Assembly: GCA_015179025.1 (NCBI GenBank)
Contig: WHUX01000165.1
Location: 56,384-120,383, forward strand
Direction of reading: 5' to 3'
DNA length: 64,000 bases
DNA from: Terfezia claveryi
Lineage: Eukaryota > Ascomycota > Pezizomycetes > Pezizales > Pezizaceae
Shown here: positions 1 to 7,962 of the stretch, piece by piece
Numbering within the stretch: position 1 is the stretch's first letter
Layout of the letters: the number at the start of each line of letters is the position of its first letter
Made by a program: the position numbers and the translations under genes
The notes under the pieces: model-generated
Seen by the model: the letters and a program-made list of their open reading frames with translations, nothing else
Databases searched by the model: none
What the model was told of the DNA's origin: nothing

Positions 1-370
1 GATATTCCCCCTATATCTCGCTGGATATTCACTCGCTCCATATGCCAACCTGAATATTCACTTGCGCTGGATATCAGCCTGGATATTCGCTTGCCCTATA
101 TGTCAGCTGGGATATTCGATTGCCGGTACAATACGGGAGAAAATAAATAACAACTTCGTACCAATTGAAATTGGCAACTTCGTTGCCAATAATCGAGCGA
201 GCAAATCAGCATATAATCGAGCGAGCAAATTAGCCTAGAATCGAGCAGCAAATCAGCATACCATTGAGTGAGCAAATCAGCCTAGAATCGAGCAAGCAAA
301 TCAGTGAGAAAATGAGCGAGCAAATGAGCGAGAAAATGAGCGAGCAAACCAGGGTAGAATTGAGCGAGCA
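1..370. repeat. Degenerate short tandem repeats
   Basis: Positions 1-120 hold imperfect copies of a motif containing GGATATTC followed by CTTGC. Positions 185-365 hold copies of a short GAGCGAGCAAAT unit. The long open frame across the second block is a translation of the repeat (MSEQ/MSEK runs) and is not a gene. Nothing else is recognisable up to about 620. Confidence 0.7.
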
Positions 371-620
371 AAATTATTTGGAAGGAATGAACAGGAGAAA
401 AGCTCTAAGTCCCAGCCGGGCACACCTTGGAAATAGGGACTTGCCGTGTCTTGCCGCCAGCCATTACAGTCGGATCGACTGGCGCTGCCTTAAAACCAGA
501 TTATATGTCTTACCTACAATCATCCCGCCGCGTCGGTTGGGGCTCCTCCTGCAATTGGTAAAACCTAGCACAAAGGAGGAAATACCCATATATGGGAAAC
601 GAATGAGAAGACAAATATAT

Positions 621-866
621 AGAAATGATGGCTTTTCGGCCTCTATATATGCATGCAATTCATGCTTCCGCTAGCTCTAGATATTGGTGTTTTGCATGCT
701 TCATATAGCACCAGCGGAAGCATGCAAAACACCAATACCTAGAGCTAGCGAAAGCATGAAAACCACCAATATATAGCGCCAGCGGAAGCATACAAAACAC
801 CAATATCTAGAGCCAGCGGAAGCATGAATTGCATGCATATATAGAGGCCGAAAAGCCATCATTTCT
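621..866. repeat. Inverted repeat with internal tandem units
   Basis: An arm of about 82 bp at 621-702 is repeated almost perfectly in inverted orientation at 785-866. The loop (703-784) holds further copies of the unit containing GCGGAAGCATGC and AAAACACCAATA. Related units recur at 2655-2795. The structure could be the fused ends of a small foldback element, but no coding relic supports that. Confidence 0.7.
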
Positions 867-1098
867 ATATCCCATGGACCGCTAATACAAGCTCCACGTG
901 CATTGCAGCAGCAACTAAGCCAGAAGCAGTAACAACACCAACAGTTGGCGGGCACTGGCCTCTCGATGGATACCCCTATAGCACAACATCCTCTCTTGCA
1001 CAACATCTTCTATAGTACAACATTCTATAGCTAGAATAGCATACATCCATAGAATAACATCCATAACATCCACCCATAAACACAACACCTCTATCAAT

Positions 1099-1536
1099 AT
1101 GCTTTACTTTATTATCATCTTCCTTACCATGTTGGCGGCAACTTTGGCCACTACCATAACTACGGCCAGACAGACGACCATTAATAGTCGAATAGATCTT
1201 GATGCAAAGCTGCAAAGATCTATAGATCTTGATGCAAAGTTGCAAAGATCTATAGATCTTGATGCAAAGCTGCAAAGATCTATAGATCTACAAGTTCTGG
1301 CGGAGTTTAAGGAGGAACGCGTTTTACGGTATTGCACTGACCAATTGAAGCGTCTGCGCGTCGAGGAATACTGCCATGAGCAATTGACACGTCTTCAAGA
1401 AGAAAATGTGCAAATACTACCCTTACTAGCCTATCGTCCTCGTCACCCATTTTCTTTGTTAAAAAAGAAAAAAGTTAGGTGGGCTGACGGGTGGGTTGAC
1501 CCTGATTGTGGGTCAACAACGGATGCTGATGAATAG
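1099..1536 (+). CDS. Hypothetical repeat-containing small protein, possibly secreted
   Basis: This 145-codon frame opens at ATG 1099. Residues 1-20 are hydrophobic and Thr/Ala-rich, like a signal peptide or signal anchor. Residues about 32-64 are three near-perfect copies of a decapeptide (RSIDLDAKLQ) encoded by a 30-bp tandem repeat. Residues 65-110 look helical and charged (EFKEER, CTDQLKRL, CHEQLTRLQEE), and the C-terminus is acidic (TTDADE). A poly(A) run begins about 20 nt after the stop. I do not recognise a family. The frame could be genuine, a retroposed gene, or an accident of the repeat, since the opposite strand is also open across it. The 870-1098 stretch upstream holds loose TATAGCACAACATC repeats and no clear promoter. 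Confidence 0.35.
   Translation: MLYFIIIFLTMLAATLATTITTARQTTINSRIDLDAKLQRSIDLDAKLQRSIDLDAKLQRSIDLQVLAEFKEERVLRYCTDQLKRLRVEEYCHEQLTRLQEENVQILPLLAYRPRHPFSLLKKKKVRWADGWVDPDCGSTTDADE
1194..1288. repeat. 30-bp tandem repeat, three copies
   Basis: The unit contains GATCTTGATGCAAAGCTGCA and an AGATCTATAGATCT palindrome at each junction. It encodes the decapeptide repeats of the surrounding frame; 30 bp keeps that frame open. Confidence 0.85.
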
Positions 1537-1555
1537 GATGATTGGAAGGGATCAT

Positions 1556-1568
1556 GGAAAAAAAAAAA

Positions 1569-1600
<32 letters not shown>

Positions 1601-1601
1601 G
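1556..1601. repeat. Poly(A) run
   Basis: Two A-tracts separated by a short TATT. They lie about 20 nt after the stop codon at 1536, so this could be a retroposition tail or a simple microsatellite. Confidence 0.8.
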
Positions 1602-1606
1602 TGGAG

Positions 1607-2370
1607 TTGGTTCTTTTTCTGGGGAGGAGTTATTGTGGGAGAGCTGGTAGAGGGAGGGCTTGGGGGGGAGTTATTGTAAGGAGAGCTGGTGGCGGAGAGC
1701 TTGGGGGGTTATTGTATAAGAGCTGGTGGCGAGAGGGACTGGCGATGGGGGCAAGGGCTGGCGGCGGGAGGGACTGGCGGCGGGGGCTGGCGGCAGGGCA
1801 AGGGCTGGCGGCGGGAGGGACTGGTGGCGGGAGGGACTGGCGACGGGGCAAGGGCTGGCGGTGGGAGGGACTGGGGGCAGGGACAAGGGCTGGCGGCGGG
1901 AGGGACTGGTGGCGGGGGCTGGCGGCAGAGGCAAGGGCTGGCGGCGGGAGGGACTGCGGCAGGAGGGACTGACGGTGGGGGCGCTGGCGGTGGGAGGGAC
2001 TGGGGGTGGGCTGGCGGCGGGGGCAAGGGCTGGCGGTGGGAGGGACTGGCAGCGGGAGGGACTGGAGGTGGGAGGGGAGGGGAGGGCTGGCGGCGGGGAG
2101 AGCTGGCAGCGGGGGCTGGTGGCAGGAGGGGAGGGCTGGCGGCGGAGGGACTGGGGGTGGGAGGGGGAGGTGGGGCAGGAGGTAGGGGGGTAGGGGGTAG
2201 GGGAGAGGTAGGGTAGGGGGGTAGGGGGGTAGGGGGGAAGGTGGGGTAGGGGGGAGGTGGGGAGGTGGAGTAGGGGGGTAGGGGGGGAGGTGGGGAGGTG
2301 GGGAGGTGGGGTAGGTAGGGTAGGGGGGGAGGTGGGGAGGTGGGGCAGGGGTAGGAAGGGAGGGGGAGGG
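1607..2370. repeat. G-rich minisatellite tract
   Basis: About 760 bp of variable GGGCTGGCGGCGGGAGGGAC-type units pass at about 2190 into GGTAGGGGG/GGTGGGGAGG units. The plus strand is nearly free of C in the second half and rich in G3-G6 runs, so G-quadruplex formation is likely. The several 60-175-codon frames here (Gly/Arg or Pro/Ser repeats) are by-products of the repeat. Confidence 0.9.
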
Positions 2371-2537
2371 TTTTTTTCTTTGTATTCTTATTTTCCTATC
2401 TTCTTATATATCGTGACTGGCTAGGGCTAGGCTCTTTGGGTGATAAAAGTAAGTACCTTACTCCTTATACCTTTGCTATAGATGCTAACCAACCTACATA
2501 CCATATAGGCAACGGCAGCAGTAAACTTTAGGTTTGT

Positions 2538-2620
2538 ATCTATTTCTATTATCTATTTCTATTATCCATTTCTATTATCTATTTCTATTATTTATTTCTA
2601 TTATCATTTCTATAATCTAT
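2538..2620. repeat. TCTATTTCTATTA microsatellite
   Basis: Six or so imperfect copies of a 13-bp pyrimidine/AT unit. Confidence 0.8.
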
Positions 2621-2654
2621 GTACATAATAAACAATAGGGAAATTTACAATGAG

Positions 2655-2795
2655 TGCATGTATACTGGTGTTTTGCATGCTTCCGCTGGCACTATATATT
2701 GGTGTTTTTCATGCTTCCGCTGGCTCTGTATATTGGTTTTTTCTTCTTTTGCCAGCTCTAGATATTGGTGTGTTTCATGCTAGGAAGTATGATAG
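2655..2795. repeat. Second cluster of the GCATGCTTCCGC repeat
   Basis: Three to four copies of a unit of about 45 bp containing TGGTGTTTTGCATGCTTCCG. They match in opposite orientation the units in the inverted repeat at 621-866. Confidence 0.75.
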
Positions 2796-2884
2796 AAGTG
2801 GACGCTATGTGACGCAGACTGAGGCAGATGATTTCTTATATGGATGCAGATATACAGGCTAAGAAGGACTCCCGCATCTCCCGC

Positions 2885-3075
2885 TTGCTCAATCCTCCGC
2901 TTGCCTAATCCCCCACTTGCTCAATCCCCATACCCACTTGCTCAATCTCCCACTTGCTCAATCCTCATACCCACTTGCTCAATCCCCTGCTTGCTCAATC
3001 CTCATACCCACTTGCTCAATCCCCCGCTTGCTCAATCCTCATACCCACTTGCTCAATCCCCCGCTTGCTTAACAT
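2885..3075. repeat. CTTGCTCAATCC tandem array
   Basis: A compound array of CTTGCTCAATCC units with CCCGCTTG or CATACCCA spacers (period about 19-38 bp). It ends immediately downstream of the minus-strand integrase stop codon. Confidence 0.85.
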
Positions 3076-3086
3076 CCTGCTAGCTC

Positions 3087-5017
3087 TTATATTGAATTCG
3101 TACATGGGTGCGGCCCTGATCCAGTATGACAATGGGCAGTACATGAACGTCCTTCTTTTTTGCATTGGCAGCGACGGTCAGAACATAGGCCTTTGCATTT
3201 GCAGCGAACTATAGATCCAGCAGAGGCAAGACGTGCAACTTCATGCAGCGACTTTGGTTTTTGACTTTGCCATTCTAATGGAATAGACTCAAGGTAGGCT
3301 GGTCTAATACTGGAAGGAAGCCGCTCCAATTCGCTAGTGGGATAGTATCGATCTAACAGGCCATATTCACTATATAGCTGATGTCGGTCAGGATGAGGCT
3401 TGTAGACAACTCTACAAAAAATTCGGCGATAGTCGGTAGAAGCTCGATCAATACCAGGAATTCGTAAGCTGACGAGATCACCTATTATGAAGGTATCTAT
3501 TTTGTGCTGTTGAATATATCGATTTGCCATTTTCTTCCGAGCTGTTGCAGTACGTTTGCGGACTTTTGCTAGCATAATGTCGGTACTGCCAGTGGGAAGT
3601 TCAAGTTGAACAGAAGTAGATTGACTCGAAGGTTCAATCAAACTGTTTTCCTCGTCATCCTCCTCCTCCTCATTCTCCTCATTATCCTCCTCTTGCTCAT
3701 CCTCTTCCTCATCATCTTCTTCCTCTTCCTCCTCCTCCTCCCCTCCTCCTCATCCTCCTCCTCTTCATTATCCTCATCTTCTACTTCCTTATCATCATTC
3801 TCTACTTCCTCATCATTTGCATCTAGGATTGGAGATAAACGACCTGGAAGATGATGTACTTTTTGTTTAAATACAACTTCATATGGACTATATCCAGTTG
3901 TCGAGTGAATCTAATATTATTAGTTTCATTATTATAAGACTAGCCTGAGTATTAGAAATAATTACTTACTTGTTGATTCATTGCTAAAATTACAATAGGT
4001 AAAATCTGTACCCATCGATTGTCACCTGATTTAGCTTTGGCCATTCGAATCTTCTGCTTTAGAACAGCATTTGCTTGTTCTATCAATCCTTGTGTTTGAG
4101 GATGGCGTGGACGTCCTCGTATTAAAGAAATTCCATGATATTCTATAATAACAAGTACTTCACCTTTAAACTCATTACCATTGTCGCATTGAAGAATTTT
4201 TGGTGGACCAAATTGTCCAATCCACATGAGGAGGATATTAGCAACTTCAGTACTTTCCTTAGACTTTAAAGGATAAGCACTAGAAAATTTACTAAAATGA
4301 TCGCGAATATGTAAAATCCATTGGTATTCCCCATCTGGATCAGCTCGCATATCGATTAGATCAATTTGTACTCGTTCCCAAAGATTATTAACAATGATTG
4401 GTTGTAGTGGACCACGACTTTGACTTGGTTTATTACGTGCACATAGTTGACAATGCTGTAACAGTTCCATAACCTATACCAAAAATTAATATTAATATAT
4501 ACTAAGTAGATTCAGACTTAACTATACCTCCTTACGATTAATTCCATGGTACTTCTCACTAATAGTTGCATAGGTTTTGTTCTTGCCTGCATGCATTAAT
4601 GCATCATGAGTATGTGCAATAACGTCAAATACGTCATGCTCTAAGACTACTCGTTGATTATTTTTCCCAGCAATAAAATATAAAGCATTATTTCGTAGCT
4701 CATATTCCTTGAGTGCCTTTGATCGTAGCTTAATTTCTGTTGTATTGCCTTTAGCAGCCTTTAGATTTGGATCTCGAAGGTATGCCTTAATTTTGCGATA
4801 CCTAGATAGCATTTATTAGTCACTATTATACTAGATAATTTCAGGGTTATTACTTCTCAAAAGTCAAGCGAGATTTGTTACTTGTTGTATACAAATACTC
4901 TTCAAAGTTGGTGCGGGCAGTACCAGAAAATGCTTCAATAGCACTTGGAGATGGAGCGGACCCTAGAGGATGAAACTGGTTGAGATCAGTCTCAGTATGA
5001 TCTTGAGCGATAGACAT
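3087..5017 (-). pseudogene. Spliced DDE integrase (Ginger/KRBA2-like) with Cys-rich tail, one frameshift
   Basis: A transposase or domesticated integrase of the retroviral-integrase fold. Four exons join in phase: 5017-4854, 4801-4528, 4473-3970 and 3910-3087; the 47-59-nt introns begin GTAATA, GTATAG and GTAAGT and end in TAG. The start at 5017 is the in-frame ATG. Exons 2-3 hold an HHCC-like zinc-binding segment (HTHDALMHAGK ... CQLCARN) and the core, with catalytic candidates in IDLIDM, QCDNGNEF and GLIEQAN, the last two about 35 residues apart. After an acidic linker, the C-terminus (from about 3215) has a CXC-type cluster (CKCKGLCSDRRCQCKK ... CTAHCH). The frame slips by one base in the Glu/Asp linker (3740-3743), the only lesion I see, so it may be a recent loss or an error in a low-complexity tract. 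The full product would be about 590 residues. No TIRs were found. Confidence 0.75.
3650..3835 (-). repeat. Acidic (Glu/Asp) low-complexity linker in exon 4
   Basis: A TCCTCCTC-type plus-strand tract encodes a Glu/Asp-rich linker on the minus strand. A run of four C at 3740-3743 breaks the triplet pattern and causes the frameshift in the integrase gene. Confidence 0.8.
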
Positions 5018-5022
5018 TAGTA

Positions 5023-5204
5023 GAGATTGGTAAGAGTGTGATATTGTAGAGACCGGTAAGAGTGTGATATTGTAGAGACCGGTAAGAGTATGATATTGTA
5101 GAGACCGGTAAGAGTGTGATATTGTAGAGACCGGTAAGAGTGTGATATTGTAGAGACCGGTAAGAGTGTGATATTGTAGAGACCGGTAAGAGTGTGATCA
5201 AGCA
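5023..5204. repeat. 26-bp minisatellite, seven copies
   Basis: Unit starts GAGACCGGTAAGAGTGTGAT and is followed by ATTGTA; copies differ at 0-2 positions and the last is partial. It begins 6 bp upstream of the integrase start codon, so it lies in that gene's 5' leader or promoter. Nothing is recognisable from 5210 to 5495. Confidence 0.9.
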
Positions 5205-5499
5205 AAGCAATAGTTAAAACTCTATGGCATCGTGATCTTTAAAGGCTACTATTGTGAGGGCTACATCCTCTTGTTCTTTGACCTAATGTTTCTCTACATA
5301 ATAACCTTCATTTCGGGTATACCTCTACTGAGTATTTTCTACGATAGGTCATTTTATGTTATCTCCGATGTTCTTTGACCAAATGTTGCTACAAAATTAC
5401 CTTCATATCGGATATGTCCCTATTTAGTAATTTTAATGTCGCTGTGGCCGCTGTGGCCGCAATGCTTGTTGCTATCCGTGACATTGAACAATTTAATCC

Positions 5500-5625
5500 C
5501 GTAACGGCCTGGTCCGTTGCGATATCCAGCCATACCGTAACGGCCTGGTCCGTTGCGATATCCAGTCCATACCGGTATGGACCGGGCCATACCGGTATGG
5601 ACCGGATCCCGGAACGGACCAGAAC
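5500..5625. repeat. GC-rich direct repeat plus ACCGGT palindromes
   Basis: Two direct copies of a 30-bp segment containing GTAACGGCCTGGTCCGTTGC are followed by two copies of the palindrome CCATACCGGTATGG and a third half-site. ACATATATAAGG, a TATA-like box, follows at about 5627. The block stands out as a GC island in AT-rich DNA. Confidence 0.7.
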
Positions 5626-5869
5626 ATATATAAGGCACAAATGCATAAATTTCATATATATTTGGCTGGCGAAGCTAGGATACTAGCCTATTCTCTATAA
5701 TAAAAGGGTTTGGTAAGTACTTGCTAGTAGATAGGAAGTAGATACGAGCTAGCTTCTTATAGATTACTATTGGTATAAGTTGATATCGAGTGGAAAAAAT
5801 AGTTAGCAAACTTACCTTGACTCAGGCTAATATACATACTAGTTATAGCTATAGTTAGTAAAAAATGGG

Positions 5870-6246
5870 AATATTTTTATTATTTTGGAGGCATGATTAT
5901 TAGTTATAAATTTAGCTAAGTAAAGAAAAAGTTTCTAGTTATCTTGTAAATAGTTAATATATACTTATAACTACTATTCTAGAATAGTATTGATACATTC
6001 TATTTGTCTATCAGTTTGAAGATAAAATAGTATAAAAAATGGAAGCTTAATTTATAGAACTTGATATAGAGCTTTCCTAAACTTAGAAATAAATTAACTT
6101 CTATAATTAGATATAATTGTTTTTGGTAAACTATAAAAGTGGAAAATGTAATATATATAAAGATCTGCTAGTTATTTTATAGTAGTAGTTTCATAATAAA
6201 GAATAAAGTATAGTATTTTAGTTAGTCTATCAACTACTATGAGGAT
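5870..6246 (-). pseudogene. AT-rich decayed gypsy integrase relic, upstream half
   Basis: Segments read as C-to-T/G-to-A decayed versions of the integrase region of the E2 family on the minus strand (compare 41200-41640), for example the block around CTATCAGTTTGAAG and TAGTATTTTAGTTAGT. No open frame remains. The alignment resumes on the far side of E1 at 12436, so E1 inserted here. From 5640 to 5870 the DNA is similarly AT-rich without a clear match. Confidence 0.65.
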
Positions 6247-6794
6247 TGTCACAACCGTCCTTTCCTAGCCAGGTTTGAGAGTCGGACGGGATTCCATCCG
6301 ACTCTCATTATTGTTGATTGATATCGTTGTTATCTCTGTTCCCGAGATAAGGGGTCTCGGGAACCTTATTCCTTCCGGTGGCCTTGGCCAGGAAGGAAGC
6401 CTGTATATATAGCTTGCTCTCTCTGCCCTCTTGTTGGATCCCCATCCAACGTCTTGTATACCCAATACAGGATCTTGCTTCCCCCAGCGCTTGTGCACCT
6501 CCCTTGTGCACATCCTTGCCTCGAACCTACAACTCTGCAGTACAGCTGCCCCCCTTGACACATGCGACAACTGCCTCCGCGTGTCTCGTGTCCCTTGCCC
6601 TCTGCCTCTCTTGCCTCTTGCCCTTGCCCCCCCCCGTCTCAGTCTTCCCCTAGTCACACACGTAGCGTTCCTACGTGTGTCTTACCCTAGCCTTTCCCCA
6701 GATCACACACGTAGCGCTCCTACGTGTGCGATTGCCCCTTGCCACTTCCCCGGCCTACCCCTTGGTCGCCTTGTCCCCCAGAGCCCTCGTTACA
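6247..6794 (+). repeat. E1 5' LTR
   Basis: It starts TGTCAC and ends TTACA. U3 carries a hairpin at 6277-6306 (13-bp stem GAGTCGGACGG) and another at 6341-6361 (CCCGAGA/TCTCGGG). A TATATATA box lies at 6404-6411. The likely transcript start is near 6444, where ATCCAACGT is complementary to the primer site inside the element. Two copies of an ACACGTAG..CTACGTGT palindrome lie near 6657-6728. Confidence 0.93.
6404..6452 (+). promoter_or_regulatory. E1 TATA box and self-primer sequence
   Basis: TATATATA at 6404-6411 is followed 40 nt from its start by ATCCAACGT (6444-6452). A GTTGGAT-CCCC-ATCCAAC hairpin at 6433-6450 overlaps it. In Tf1-type elements the first bases of the mRNA fold back as the primer, so this spacing fits a start site at the complementary nonamer. 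Confidence 0.55.
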
Positions 6795-6796
6795 CT

Positions 6797-6805
6797 ACGT
6801 TGGAT
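6797..6805 (+). promoter_or_regulatory. E1 primer-binding site, self-complementary
   Basis: ACGTTGGAT, two bases after the LTR end, is the exact reverse complement of LTR positions 6444-6452. This fits self-primed reverse transcription (Tf1/sushi group). I did not recognise a tRNA 3'-end match. Confidence 0.6.
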
Positions 6806-6825
6806 CTTTCAGACCAACCGGTACG

Positions 6826-7962
6826 ATGTCCGCGAACATTCCACTACCCACCGATAGATTCGCAGCCTGGAGGGCGACTCCGATCCCATCAGACCCGACA
6901 GAACTATCAGCATACCGACGAACTGTGATCGAGATATTCACAGATACTTATACCATCAGCGAACAACAAGGAGCGGACCTTCAGAAAGCCGAAAGGCGAA
7001 TCTGAGAAGCTGAAGATGAAATAACCCTCCTCCGAGAAGATGCAGCAGAGGACAGGATAACCATCCGGAGACTGACTCGTGCTTTGGACCTGACCGATGG
7101 TCCAAAAAACCAGAAAACACAAGACCTACCCACCCCGCCCAAGTTTAATGGGGACCGGGGCCGGCTACGAGCATGGAAAAACTCTGTGCAGATAAAACTC
7201 TCTGGGGACTCGGCGAAGTTCCCCACCGTCCACCACTAGCTCTCATACGTCTATGGCCTACTGGAGGGTAAGGCCATGGACCAGGTACAGCCCTTCGTCA
7301 AGGCCATGGGGATTGATCTGGTAGACATCCCAGCACTAATGGCAATCCTAGACCGAGCCTTCGGAGACCCGGATCCTAAAGGAACCGCCAGCAGGGCCCT
7401 GCGAGACCTCAAGCAAAAACACAACGAACTGTCAGCCTATGTCGCTGAGTTCTCCAGGCTAGCAGCAGAGCTCAATTGGAATGACGAAGCCAAGCTCGAT
7501 CAGTTCAAAGACGGGCTTACCTTCGAGCTGAAAAAGGCTCTGGTTTCCTGCCCACCGACCAAGACCCTGGAGGGACTTATTGAACAAGCTAGCTAGGTGG
7601 AACAGCAGACAGCGGCACTCAGAGCCCCCCAAAAGACACTCCCGACCTCGACTCCCCGTACACCATTTCTGACAGCACGCACCCAACAACAACAACAACC
7701 CACACCAGTCAACAAGCCTGCACACCCCTCCCTGGTAGCGAGTAGAGCTGCCCCCATGGACCTGTCAGCAGGTAGACCTCGTCTTACCCAGAAGGAAAGG
7801 GACCGTCGCCGCACTCAGGGTTTGTGAATTGCATGCGGAAAGGAGGACCATTTTATCGCGGCATATCCCCTCCGCAAAAACCGCTCGATGGCTGCCCACG
7901 CCATCTCCGAATCCAGGATTGAAGAGGTGGATGAGTCGGGAAAAGCCCTGTCCCTTGCATAG
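6826..7962 (+). pseudogene. gag: E1 gag (capsid/nucleocapsid), nonsense-mutated
   Basis: The start is the ATG 31 nt after the LTR (MSANIPLPTDRF). The capsid region (LPTPPKFNGDRGRLRAWKNS, then YVYGLLEGKAMDQV and AFGDPDPKGTA) matches the Gag core of Ty3-like elements. The C-terminus has PMDLSAGRPRLT followed by a zinc knuckle whose last Cys is Tyr (CGKEDHFIAAY). There are in-frame stops at 7003, near 7238, 7594 and 7825; three are CGA-to-TGA or CAG-to-TAG type. The frame ends with TAG at 7960. GGGAAAA at 7938-7944, in the correct phase (G GGA AAA), lies 15 nt before it and would move ribosomes into the -1 pol frame. Confidence 0.85.
7938..7944 (+). promoter_or_regulatory. Candidate -1 ribosomal frameshift heptamer
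   Basis: GGGAAAA in the X XXY YYZ phase of gag. The pol frame (-1) is open from 7935. E3 has the same heptamer at the same place. No downstream structure was assessed. Confidence 0.5.

Noticed and set aside
264..674. 136-codon frame with MSEQ/MSEK repeats
   Set aside because: The N-terminal half is a short DNA repeat and the rest has no features; several frames are open.
1496..2216. Long overlapping Gly/Arg and Pro/Ser frames on both strands
   Set aside because: They only translate the G-rich minisatellite, and all frames are open because the repeat lacks A/T stops.
2844..3214. Frames with HTHLLNP/CSILIPTCS repeats
   Set aside because: Translations of the CTTGCTCAATCC tandem array.
3606..3854. 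Leu/Ser-rich plus-strand frame
   Set aside because: Antisense of the Glu/Asp linker of the integrase gene.
5023..5204. Regular 26-bp repeats resembling a CRISPR array
   Set aside because: Units are contiguous with no unique spacers, and the context is eukaryotic.
6431..6928. Frames of 90-165 codons inside LTRs (also at 12072, 61149 and 61225)
   Set aside because: They lie in the LTR and recur because the LTR does. Composition follows the C/T-rich U5, with no protein motif.
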